The translations under genes and the position numbers were made by a program. From NCBI RefSeq assembly GCF_036067295.1, contig NZ_CP107954.1, forward strand, positions 4,216,001 to 4,280,000: a DNA stretch of 64,000 bases, given 5' to 3'. Below are positions 35,912-44,287 of this stretch, piece by piece. The number at the start of each line of letters is the position of its first letter. Position 1 is the stretch's first letter. The stretch comes from Kribbella sp. NBC_00382 (GTDB lineage: Bacteria; Actinomycetota; Actinomycetes; Propionibacteriales; Kribbellaceae). The notes under the pieces are model-generated. The model was given only the letters and a program-made list of their open reading frames with translations, did not search any database and was not told the origin of the DNA.

Positions 35912-36120
35912 GAGCCGCCGCCGGTGTTCCACTGATCGGGCCTGCCGGGCGAAACGCCAGCCGCTGGCAGCTTTTGATGCCGCTGGCAGGATGCAGCGCT
36001 CTATCGCTACCAAACCCGCCAGCCGGAACGCCGAGCCGACCGCCCCGCAGTTGGCCGGAGCTGGGCCGGCCGGAGTTGGGTGAAGTGAACCGGTCGGGAA
36101 GGCGGCCGAGGTGGTGGGGG

Positions 36121-39100
36121 TCAGTTGTCGGTGGGGCGGTTGAGGGTGTCTAGGAGGCGGGCCAGTACTGCGTCGGGGTTGGTGGTCCAGTCGCCTGTGA
36201 GGACGTGGTGGGTTCGCCAGCCGCCGGTGGTTAGTGCTCGCGGGTGGGTGGTTAGGCGCTCGAGCAGTGAGTCGGCGGCGATTCGTTCCGGGGTGTCGAT
36301 CAGCACCGCTAGTTGGTGGCCCTCGTCCTTGGGGTGGCGTAGCGCGAGATCACAGCGGAAGACGGATTCGCCGACCTCCGTCGCCACGACGACTCCTTCG
36401 GCGCGGAGTCGCTCGGCCAGTTGCTCGGCTACCGCCGATCGGAGCGCGTCCGCGGTGCGGGTGCGCGGTACGGCGTACTGGCTGAGGGCGGCTTGGGTGG
36501 CTTCGGGGTTGGCTTGGGAGACGGCGTTGGCGTAGGTGAGGAAGCGGCGCAGGGTGTTGGCGCCGTCGTTGTAGGTGTTGGTGATCGCCTCGGGCTCGAT
36601 GCTGCTGACGATGACCATGTGCTGGCGGGCGCGGCTGAAGATGACGTTCAGGCGCTTCTCGCCGCCGGAGGTGTTGATCGGGCCGAAGTTCATCAGCATC
36701 CGGCCGTCCGGTCCGGCGGCGTAGCAGACGCTCATGATGATGATGTCGCGTTCGTCGCCCTGGACGTTCTCCAGGTTCTTCACGAACAGCCCGGCGTCCT
36801 GCTCGTCGCGGGTCCGCACCTGCTCGGCTTCGTATTGCGCGCCGAACTCGGAATCGGCCTCTGCCAATTCGTCCAGCGCCCGCTCGATCTCGCCCTGCTG
36901 CGCCTCGGAGAACGCCACGATGCCGAGGCTCTTCCCGGTATCGCGCGCCAGGATCTCGCGTACGAGGCTGGCGATCCACCGCGCCTCCGCCGGGTTGGTA
37001 CGCCGCACATAGATGCCATCAGCAACCCGTACCGCCGTGATGCTCCCCGCAAGCATCCCATCCACAACCTCCACCACCTGCGACCGCGTACGACTCGCAG
37101 AGGCAGCGCCGCCGAGGCTGGTGCCGTCGGCGAGCGGCGCCGGTGTGGTGTCGGTGGGTGGCGTTGGGGGGTCGTTGGTGGCGCGGACGGTCCAGGGTGG
37201 GGCGGGGTGGGCGGGGAGGCGGTCGGGGATGGTGGCTAGGCGGCCTTGGTAGAAGGCTGCGTTGCTGAAGGAGATCAGGGCTTCGGAACGGCTTCGGTAG
37301 TGCCAGGTCAGCATGGTTGACGCGAGTCGTAGGGCGCTGATCGCGAGGAAGCTGTCGTCGGACAGCGCGACACCGACGTGTTCGACCTCGTCGTCTGGAT
37401 CGGCGGCTGGGGTGGCGACGCGGAAGTACTGCGTGGGTGGCAGCTGCATCTGGTCGCCGACGACGATCACCTGAGGTGCGCGGTGCAGCGCCGGAATCGC
37501 TTCCTCGATGGGGATCTGGCTCGCTTCGTCGTAGATCACCACGTCGAAGGCGGTGTCGAGGGGCAACGTGTCGGAGACCGACGAAGGGCTCATCAACCAG
37601 ACCGGGCGCAACCGCGCGACGACCTCGCCGGGTGCGCCCGAGGCGAGATCGCGGATCGACTTGTACCGCATGACCTTGCCGAACTCATGCTCCAGCTCGC
37701 GCCGTCCGGTGCTGAACGCCTTCTTCCGCGCCCGCTCCTCGGTCGACATACCGGTCGCGCTCGCCTCGGAATGCGCGAGCTCGTTCAAGAACCGCTGCCG
37801 TACTCCGCCTACCACCACGTCGGCGTTGACCGTCGTCAGTTCGTCGTACACCAGACTCAACTCACCCACAATCGAGTCGAGCCGCGCCGACGTCACCTCA
37901 CCCAACAGCGGAGCGCCCGCCCGAGCCCGCTCCCAGTGCAACGCACAAACCGCATACTCCAACTGCTCCGGCGTCGCTTCCAATCCTCGTACCGCGTCTT
38001 GCACGGTCGTCGGTGTTTCGCCAAACCGCCGCATCACAGCAACCAACCGCTGCACCACCGGCACCACCCCAGGCGAAGCCAGCACCTCAACAATCCCTTG
38101 TACTTCCCCCAAAGTCCGCTCGGCATACCCCTCAACCAACAGCCGGCCAGCAACCGCCTCAGCTCGCTGCAACAACTCCCCAACCCGAGCGACACGCTCC
38201 ACAACCCCTGCCCGACCTACCCAAGCAGCCCCGCCGGATGGCGAGGCGGAGGAGGGCTCGCCGATAGGCGAGGAGGTGGTGTGGTCGGAGGGCATCGCGG
38301 GAGGTGTGGCGGCCGGGCCGCCGGGAGGGGTCTCGCCCGGCGCTGCGGGGTTGGTGTGGTCCGAAGGCACTCCGGGAGGTAGGGCAGTTGCTCCGCCGGG
38401 TGGTGGGGTGGTGGGGAGGTCGCTGGCGGGCGACGTGTCGGCGTCGGCCGAAGGGGTCGCGCCGGGCTGACCTCCGGTGGCAGCAGTGGCAGCAGGCGCA
38501 GGCGCAGCGGCAGCGGTGGTGGGACTGGGGGTAGCGGTAGTGGCGGGGTGGTTGGTGGCGAGGGTGTCAAGCCAGGGAGCTAGGGCTTTGTCTTGGGTTA
38601 GGTGGTGGAGGGTTTGGGAGAGGGTGGTGGGGTTGGAGGTGCCCCAGGTTTGGAGTGAGTTCTGGGTGTTGGTGGTTACTGCGGTGGTGGCTTCGTGGGC
38701 GGTGATGAGGGTGGTGAGGAGTTCGGTGATGGTGGGGCGGACGGCTCGGGTGGTGGTGTCTGTTCGGGTGTGGACGAGGGATTTGATGCGGCGCCAGTCG
38801 GAGGAGAGGAAGGCTAGGAGGGTGCCTTCTTTGCTTTGGGCAACTGTTAGGGCTGAGCGGGCGTCCGCTAGCGGGAGAGGGTCGGTCCAGGCGGAGGCTT
38901 CTTGCCAGGCGGTTTGTTCGGCTGACAGGAGGGTCTCGTGGTCGGTGGCTGCGGCTTTTAGTTCGCGGGCTGCGCGGGAATTGGCGTCCAGGGCTTCGGA
39001 CTTGCCGCGTTCGGCTAGGGGGAGCAGGACGGTGCCGAGTTCGCCGAGGCGGCGAACGACGGCGATGTCGACGCAAGCCCAGCTGTTGGCGACACTCGAG

Positions 39101-41691
39101 GCGTCGGACGCGGAGGCGCCGGCATCGGCCGGGGCGGTGAGGCCGGTTGCGGCGAGCGCTTCGGCGACCGCAGTCCAGGCGGTGCGTGCTTCGGTGGCGG
39201 TGGCGGGGATTTCGGTGTCGGCGCCGGGGGCTGACCAGACGGTGGGGGCGATGAGGCTTAGAGGGCTGCGGGACAGTACGCCGCTGCTGGAGGGGTCCGC
39301 GGCGGCCAGGCCGGAGGACAGTTCGCCTACGACCTCGCGTGACGCCCACCAGTCGCTGGGGGTCGGGATGAGTCGGCGCTGCGAAGGATCGAGGGATGAA
39401 CCCCACGAAGAGGAGCGCAACTCGGCCAAGGTGTTCACGACGGTGCGCAGCGTGGGGGAGCCGCCGGCCAGGAGGGTTTCGAATTCGCCGACGGTGGCGA
39501 GCAGGCGATCTACGCGAGTGACCAGGGCATCGCGGCGTACCGTCAGATCTTCGAGGTCGTCCGAGGCGGCGAGCCAGGACTCGTAGGTGTCGCGCAAGCC
39601 GTGGACGAAGGCCTTCTTGTCGGCTTGGGAGTCGTGGATCAGCGTGCAGAGCCCGTCGAGCCGGCGGCTCACGAGACGGGCATGGACCACGTCGAGCGCC
39701 GCGCGTTTCTGGCAGACGAAGAGAACCCGCTGACCGCGCGCCACGAAGTCCGCGATCATGTTGGTGATCGTCTGTGACTTGCCCGTCCCCGGCGGACCTT
39801 GGATCACGAAACTCTCGCCGCGCTGGGCCCGCGCGACGGCAGCCACCTGCGAGCCGTCAGCTGGTACGACGAGATGGCGCGCCGACGTCGGCAGCTCAGG
39901 CGGATCGCTCACAAGCGGCCGCGGTCGATCCGAGAACAGTTGGTCGAACGACGGGCACGACCGCCCGCTCTCGAGTAGTTCGTCGTAGTCGCGCACGAGC
40001 CCGAGCGTCCGGTAGTTGAAGTTCGCCAGGGCAACCGCGCACAGGTCGACATCCCACGAGTACGGACTGCCGTCGTCGCCGGTCTCCAGCACGTAGCTGT
40101 CGGTCTCGATCGCACCAGGCCGTCGCGGCTCGCCGAACACGACACTCAGCGGCAACTCCTGCACCGCAAGCTGATTGCGGAAGATCTGCACACCGAGCGG
40201 CTGATAGTCGGAACGCCGGTACGAGTAGGAATAGTGCCGCCCGCCGAACTCGTTCGCCGTGTTCCCGTGCTGTCGCCGCCGGTAGTTCCGCAGCTTCACC
40301 ATCGCGCGCTGCCGGACGAGGTCGATCCGCGGTTTGGCCCGCAACTGCAGTTGCAGCCCCGGCTCCGAAGCCTGCAGCTCGGCCCGCAACTTCTCATGCA
40401 GTACTTCGAGAGCGTCCGGCTCGCTCAAATCCACCTTGGCCGGCAGATTGATCCCGTAGAGCTGATGCAGGTGATGACGCAGCGTCGGGTTGATCTCGGC
40501 GACCGGATCGGTGATCCGCACCGTGTACGAATCGCGCACGCCACGCTTCTTCGCCAGATCCACCTTCACGAGCACGAGCGGAGAGGTCAGTCGCGTCGAC
40601 GGGTCGTTCTTCAGATCGTGCCAGCGCAGGAACGCCGGGACGAGCCGCAACTGGTCCTGCCCGTACTCCGCGCGGTCGCGCCTGGCCGTCGAGATCAGCT
40701 TGTCCAGCGCGGAGGCGGCGTACGGGGCTTCGTCGTACCGGATCCACTTGCCGAGCGTTTTGGCTTTGCCGTCGACCAGTTGCGCGGCGAGGTCGGCGTT
40801 CCAGGTGAAGAGCTGCTCGGCGCGGATGTTGCGCACGTCGAGCATCAGCGGGACGGAGACCTCGGTGAGGTTGATCGTCTGGGCCGTGTGCCGGAAGTTC
40901 ACCAGCCGGTTGCGCCGCGAGAGGTCGAAAAGCCTTTCCCGTAAGGCTTTCAGGACCGCTTCGCGCCGATCCGCCGTGTCGCGGGTGATCGCGTCGACAT
41001 CGAAGTCGAGCGGCTGGTCGCGGTAGTTCTCCAGCTGCTCGATCAGCGAGCGCAGGTCCTGGGCCCGGCGATGACGGTCGGGCTCGGCCATCTGCGAAGC
41101 GACCGAGACGATCACCGGATGCAGTGTGCCAGTCAGCGAATAGAAGTTGCCTCGGGCATTGATCAGCCGGGCGACGTCCTCGGTGCGGGACAGGTCGAGC
41201 CCGCAGCCGAGGCCGATCAGCAGCTGACCGAGGCTGAAGATGTCGGTCAGCGGATCGTGATGGCCGAGCAGGTGTTCCCAGCTCTGCCAGCCCGGCACGA
41301 GCACGGGCGCGGTGATTGCCTCGGGCGCCGGTTCGGTGACCTGCAGCTGCGGCCGGCCGCCACTCTCGCCGAGGTCGAGCTCGACCTGGCGGTGCGCGAC
41401 GACCTCGACGGCCGAGGCGCGATACCCTTCCCTGGCAGCGATTTCGGCGGACTGGATCAATGGACGAGCTGCGTCCTCGGGCGCGAATCCGAGCCTGGTC
41501 CGGTCGTCGACGGTGATCTGGTCGAGCCCGCGCAACGGCGCGACCAACCCGCGCTCGTGCACCTCGGCGGTCGCATGGAAAAGCGGCAGGACCGCAGCCA
41601 GCAGCGCATCGTTGCCGAGCCCGCCTTGCGAGACGGCCAGCGCGACGAGATCCCTCATGCCGGTGCCCGCCGGCGCGACGAGTTCTGTCAT
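36121..41691 (-). CDS. Pseudokinase / DUF4011 SF1 helicase / nuclease-like protein
   Basis: A 1,856-residue cytoplasmic protein. Residues 30-225 look like a protein-kinase C-lobe (VHERGLVAPLRGLDQITVDD; WQSWEHLLGHHDPLTDIFSLGQLL; MAEPDRHRRAQDL). The HRD catalytic loop is replaced, so it is a pseudokinase without an N-lobe. DUF4011 (about 240-560) is followed by an SF1 helicase: motif I GPPGTGKS (632-639), motif II DEASQ (about 1388), then VVGDQMQLPP, NVQGDERDIIIMS and RLNVIFSRARQ. A coiled insert with a Pro/Thr/Ala linker (about 1040-1160) lies between motifs I and II. The C-terminus resembles a Vsr-like MTES_1575 nuclease (FRCDLALRHP; GGWRTHHV), possibly degenerate. It overlaps the M48 gene. 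Antiviral defence is inferred from similarity to kinase-helicase-nuclease systems such as Mokosh. Confidence 0.85.
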   Translation of the reverse strand: MTELVAPAGTGMRDLVALAVSQGGLGNDALLAAVLPLFHATAEVHERGLVAPLRGLDQITVDDRTRLGFAPEDAARPLIQSAEIAAREGYRASAVEVVAHRQVELDLGESGGRPQLQVTEPAPEAITAPVLVPGWQSWEHLLGHHDPLTDIFSLGQLLIGLGCGLDLSRTEDVARLINARGNFYSLTGTLHPVIVSVASQMAEPDRHRRAQDLRSLIEQLENYRDQPLDFDVDAITRDTADRREAVLKALRERLFDLSRRNRLVNFRHTAQTINLTEVSVPLMLDVRNIRAEQLFTWNADLAAQLVDGKAKTLGKWIRYDEAPYAASALDKLISTARRDRAEYGQDQLRLVPAFLRWHDLKNDPSTRLTSPLVLVKVDLAKKRGVRDSYTVRITDPVAEINPTLRHHLHQLYGINLPAKVDLSEPDALEVLHEKLRAELQASEPGLQLQLRAKPRIDLVRQRAMVKLRNYRRRQHGNTANEFGGRHYSYSYRRSDYQPLGVQIFRNQLAVQELPLSVVFGEPRRPGAIETDSYVLETGDDGSPYSWDVDLCAVALANFNYRTLGLVRDYDELLESGRSCPSFDQLFSDRPRPLVSDPPELPTSARHLVVPADGSQVAAVARAQRGESFVIQGPPGTGKSQTITNMIADFVARGQRVLFVCQKRAALDVVHARLVSRRLDGLCTLIHDSQADKKAFVHGLRDTYESWLAASDDLEDLTVRRDALVTRVDRLLATVGEFETLLAGGSPTLRTVVNTLAELRSSSWGSSLDPSQRRLIPTPSDWWASREVVGELSSGLAAADPSSSGVLSRSPLSLIAPTVWSAPGADTEIPATATEARTAWTAVAEALAATGLTAPADAGASASDASSVANSWACVDIAVVRRLGELGTVLLPLAERGKSEALDANSRAARELKAAATDHETLLSAEQTAWQEASAWTDPLPLADARSALTVAQSKEGTLLAFLSSDWRRIKSLVHTRTDTTTRAVRPTITELLTTLITAHEATTAVTTNTQNSLQTWGTSNPTTLSQTLHHLTQDKALAPWLDTLATNHPATTATPSPTTAAAAPAPAATAATGGQPGATPSADADTSPASDLPTTPPPGGATALPPGVPSDHTNPAAPGETPPGGPAATPPAMPSDHTTSSPIGEPSSASPSGGAAWVGRAGVVERVARVGELLQRAEAVAGRLLVEGYAERTLGEVQGIVEVLASPGVVPVVQRLVAVMRRFGETPTTVQDAVRGLEATPEQLEYAVCALHWERARAGAPLLGEVTSARLDSIVGELSLVYDELTTVNADVVVGGVRQRFLNELAHSEASATGMSTEERARKKAFSTGRRELEHEFGKVMRYKSIRDLASGAPGEVVARLRPVWLMSPSSVSDTLPLDTAFDVVIYDEASQIPIEEAIPALHRAPQVIVVGDQMQLPPTQYFRVATPAADPDDEVEHVGVALSDDSFLAISALRLASTMLTWHYRSRSEALISFSNAAFYQGRLATIPDRLPAHPAPPWTVRATNDPPTPPTDTTPAPLADGTSLGGAASASRTRSQVVEVVDGMLAGSITAVRVADGIYVRRTNPAEARWIASLVREILARDTGKSLGIVAFSEAQQGEIERALDELAEADSEFGAQYEAEQVRTRDEQDAGLFVKNLENVQGDERDIIIMSVCYAAGPDGRMLMNFGPINTSGGEKRLNVIFSRARQHMVIVSSIEPEAITNTYNDGANTLRRFLTYANAVSQANPEATQAALSQYAVPRTRTADALRSAVAEQLAERLRAEGVVVATEVGESVFRCDLALRHPKDEGHQLAVLIDTPERIAADSLLERLTTHPRALTTGGWRTHHVLTGDWTTNPDAVLARLLDTLNRPTDN
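38278..38427. repeat. Two imperfect 75-bp repeats inside helicase gene
   Basis: Units 38278-38352 and 38353-38427 share a GGTGTGGTC start and a GGGAGGT block. They encode 25-residue Pro-rich repeats ending PSDHT. They lie in the low-complexity linker of the helicase insert; the plus strand is strongly G-rich here. Confidence 0.6.
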
Positions 41692-42872
41692 GGCGTCACC
41701 GCCCGGGTCAGCTCGGCTCGACGCTTGTCGCTCCAGCCAAGTTCGTCATCGGCCAGATCGTCGTACTCCGAAAGCCCCGCCCTCCGCGCCACCCCCAGCG
41801 ACGCGATCAGCCCGTCATCACCCAACTCGGGATCGGCCGTCGCAAGATCAAGCAGCAAATAACACAGGTACTGCCGGGTCGCCCCCGTCAACGCCCGCGG
41901 CCGTGGAATCGGCGCACCGTCGACCGGCCGGATCGCCAACGGCTCGTCAAACCGCGGCACCGCTCCACCCGGTACGCCGAGAGGCCCGGGTGGATCCGCG
42001 AACCCGGCCGCATACGTGGCGACCGTGTCCGAGCGCAACCCTTCCGCCTGGGCGATGTGCGCCGCGAAGTCCATGCTGACCTCGCGCAGCAACGCGGCGT
42101 CGAGCAGATCCGGCGAGTCCACGTCGAGCGGGCCGGTGAGCAGCACCTCGACGTCCTCGTCGGCGAGCCAGTTCTGGAGTGCCCAGGCGCGGGCGACTCC
42201 TTCGGGGTGACTCGTCCCGCGGCTGCCGGTGCTCAGGTCCAGCTCACTGGCTTGCCGGAGATAGGCGGCTGGGTCGACGGAACCCAGTCCGGTTTGGACC
42301 TTCAGCAACGCGCGGACCGTAGTACCGAGGTCTCCGCAGGCGATGAGTGCGCCGCGGTCGGCGAACAGCTCGCACGCCATCACCCAGCGCCGATGAGTCT
42401 CCAGGTATTGCGCCGGCGTGCGCGCGTCGGCCGCGGCCGCGTCGAGCAGTCGGTCGACCGCAAGATAAGAGCCGTCCTCGAGAGTCCACAACAGACGATG
42501 CGCCAACTCATGCCCGCAGACCGCCGTCAGCTCCTCCGCATCCAACCGCTCCAGCAACGGCCCCTCGAACAGGATCACCGCCCGATCGCTCTGATGCAGC
42601 AACGACGCGTTGGGCTGCCCGGCCCCTTGCGCTTGGAAGAACTCGAGCTCCACCTGAAGCCCCAGCGCCTCCGCGGCCCGCCGCCCCGCTGCGTGCAACT
42701 CCGCATGACTCTCCGCCTCGAGCCGGTACGTGTTCCGCAGCAGCGCGTCGCTCAGCCCGTCGTCCTGTGCCTCGCCATCCCGCAAAGCCGCCCAGGCGCG
42801 CTCATCCACCCGGCGTACCTGCGACAGGACGGCCCGGTGATATCCCAGCACCCCAAGCGACTTCTCAACCAC
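41688..42872 (-). CDS. M48-type zinc metalloprotease paired with helicase
   Basis: A 394-residue soluble protein with the zincin motif His121-Glu-Leu-Ala-His125 (VCGHELAHRLLW) and a downstream Glu168-x3-Asp172 (ACELFADRG). That is the third-ligand arrangement of M48 peptidases. No signal peptide or membrane helix is evident, unlike HtpX-type M48 proteins, so it probably acts in the cytoplasm. The C-terminal 190 residues are of unknown fold. GTG start 42872 has AAGGTGA seven bases before it. The stop overlaps the helicase start (ATGA at 41688), so the two are co-translated. The protease could be an effector or processing factor for the helicase protein; this is inferred from coupling only. Confidence 0.75.
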   Translation of the reverse strand: MVEKSLGVLGYHRAVLSQVRRVDERAWAALRDGEAQDDGLSDALLRNTYRLEAESHAELHAAGRRAAEALGLQVELEFFQAQGAGQPNASLLHQSDRAVILFEGPLLERLDAEELTAVCGHELAHRLLWTLEDGSYLAVDRLLDAAAADARTPAQYLETHRRWVMACELFADRGALIACGDLGTTVRALLKVQTGLGSVDPAAYLRQASELDLSTGSRGTSHPEGVARAWALQNWLADEDVEVLLTGPLDVDSPDLLDAALLREVSMDFAAHIAQAEGLRSDTVATYAAGFADPPGPLGVPGGAVPRFDEPLAIRPVDGAPIPRPRALTGATRQYLCYLLLDLATADPELGDDGLIASLGVARRAGLSEYDDLADDELGWSDKRRAELTRAVTP

Positions 42873-42972
42873 AACGTCACCTTAACGACCCCCACAGACA
42901 GAAAGTTCACGCTAGTGTCAGCGCGCTCTGACATGGGCATTGGTGGGGTAATCGATCAAGGAGATGACCCGC

Positions 42973-43581
42973 GTGAAGCTCTACTCCGATGTGGGTGTGC
43001 AGCGGTTCGGGCAGGCGTTCGGGGACCTGATGTTGCTGGGCTGGATCGCATTCTGTACCGCGCTCGGGCTGTTCGTCTTCAAGATCACCAACGCGCTCGG
43101 CTACCCCGGTCGCAAGACGGCCGAGGCGGGCGACGGGCTGGCGGCCGACCTGCACAAGTTCTCGGAGCCGGTGGGCAAGGTACCGGCGGTCGGTGACGAG
43201 TTGCGCGCGCCGATCGACGGAGCGGCGAACGCGGCGACCAGGCTGGCTGAGGCGGGGCGGGACCAGGCGCATGCGGTCGAGCAGCTGGCCTATCTGCTGG
43301 CCGGTGTGACGATCGGGTTGCCGGTACTGTTCGCGCTGCTGATCTGGCTGCCGCGGCGGATCCGGTTCTCCCGGCGGGCGACGGCCGCGCGCAAGTTCAT
43401 CGACAACGCGGCCGACCTCGATCTGTTCGCGCTCCGGGCGATGGCCAACCAGCCGATGCACAAGCTGGCCAAGATCTCGGACGACCCGGTCAGCGCCTGG
43501 CGCGAGGGCGATACGCGAGTCATCACCCAACTCGCCGACCTGGAACTTCGCAGTACCGGCCTGAGACTGCCGACCACCTAG
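42973..43581 (+). CDS. Two-helix membrane protein upstream of two-component genes
   Basis: A protein of about 202 residues with two predicted membrane helices (about 17-37, LMLLGWIAFCTALGLFVFKI; and about 105-128, LAYLLAGVTIGLPVLFALLIWL). They flank a hydrophilic loop, and a basic cytoplasmic tail follows. GTG 42973 is preferred because GGAG (42960-42963) is then nine bases away; ATG 42964 directly abuts it. I do not recognise the family. Its stop is 14 bases before the response-regulator gene, so it may be an accessory sensor or simply co-transcribed. Confidence 0.7.
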   Translation: MKLYSDVGVQRFGQAFGDLMLLGWIAFCTALGLFVFKITNALGYPGRKTAEAGDGLAADLHKFSEPVGKVPAVGDELRAPIDGAANAATRLAEAGRDQAHAVEQLAYLLAGVTIGLPVLFALLIWLPRRIRFSRRATAARKFIDNAADLDLFALRAMANQPMHKLAKISDDPVSAWREGDTRVITQLADLELRSTGLRLPTT

Positions 43582-43595
43582 CTACCCTCAATCTC

Positions 43596-44285
43596 ATGGC
43601 AAGGGTTCTGCTGGTTGAGGATGACGACGCGATCCGGACGTCGCTGAGCAAGTCGCTCACGGCGGCCGGGCATGCCGTCACCGCGCTCGCCAGCGGGGCC
43701 GAAGGGGTCGCGGCCGTCGCTCGGGAGAAGCCCGACGTGATGTTGCTCGATCTCGGGCTGCCGGATCTCGACGGGCGGGACGTGCTCGCGATGGTCCGCG
43801 CGGTCAGCGACGTACCGGTGATCGTCGCGACCGCCCGTGACGACGACGCGAGCGTGGTGCGGCTGCTCGACGCGGGCGCCGACGACTACGTGATCAAGCC
43901 GTTCAGCTCGGCCCAGATCGACGCGCGGATCCGGGCCGTACTCCGCCGAGGCGGCCCCGACCAGCCGGGCGAATCGATGCTCAGCCTCGGCGCGCTCTCC
44001 ATCGACCCGGCCAGCCGCGAAGTGACCGTCGATGGCCAGCCTGTCGACCTGACCCGCAAGGAGTTCGACCTCCTGCTCGCCCTGTCGCGCCGGGCGGGGA
44101 CGGTCGTGACCAAGCGCGAGTTGCTGGCCGAGGTCTGGGGCCTGCCGTGGGGTGGCGGCGACCGTACCGTCGACGTCCACCTCTCCTGGCTGCGCCGCAA
44201 GCTCGGTGAGACCGCCGCCGAGCCGCGCTTCGTGCACAGCGTCCGCGGCGTCGGCGTGAAGCTCGCGCCTCCGGAAGCGGGCTGA
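43596..44285 (+). CDS. OmpR-family response regulator
   Basis: A 229-residue response regulator. The receiver has acidic pocket EDDD (8-11), phosphorylation site Asp52 (LLDLGLPDLDG), a Thr switch (VIVATA) and Lys in VIKPF. The C-terminal OmpR/PhoB winged helix includes DLTRKEFDLLLAL, DRTVDVHLSWLRRKLGE and VRGVGVKL. It ends two bases before the histidine kinase gene, so the pair is one operon. The signal and targets are not visible. Confidence 0.95.
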   Translation: MARVLLVEDDDAIRTSLSKSLTAAGHAVTALASGAEGVAAVAREKPDVMLLDLGLPDLDGRDVLAMVRAVSDVPVIVATARDDDASVVRLLDAGADDYVIKPFSSAQIDARIRAVLRRGGPDQPGESMLSLGALSIDPASREVTVDGQPVDLTRKEFDLLLALSRRAGTVVTKRELLAEVWGLPWGGGDRTVDVHLSWLRRKLGETAAEPRFVHSVRGVGVKLAPPEAG

Positions 44286-44287
44286 CG

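Noticed and set aside
35905..36153. 82-codon frame after the thiolase hairpin
   Set aside because: Starts inside the hairpin arm and runs into the helicase gene on the other strand; no support.
38217..38570. Frameshift or assembly error suspected in the low-complexity part of the helicase gene
   Set aside because: The frame stays open and helicase motifs before and after are in the same phase, so the linker is probably real.
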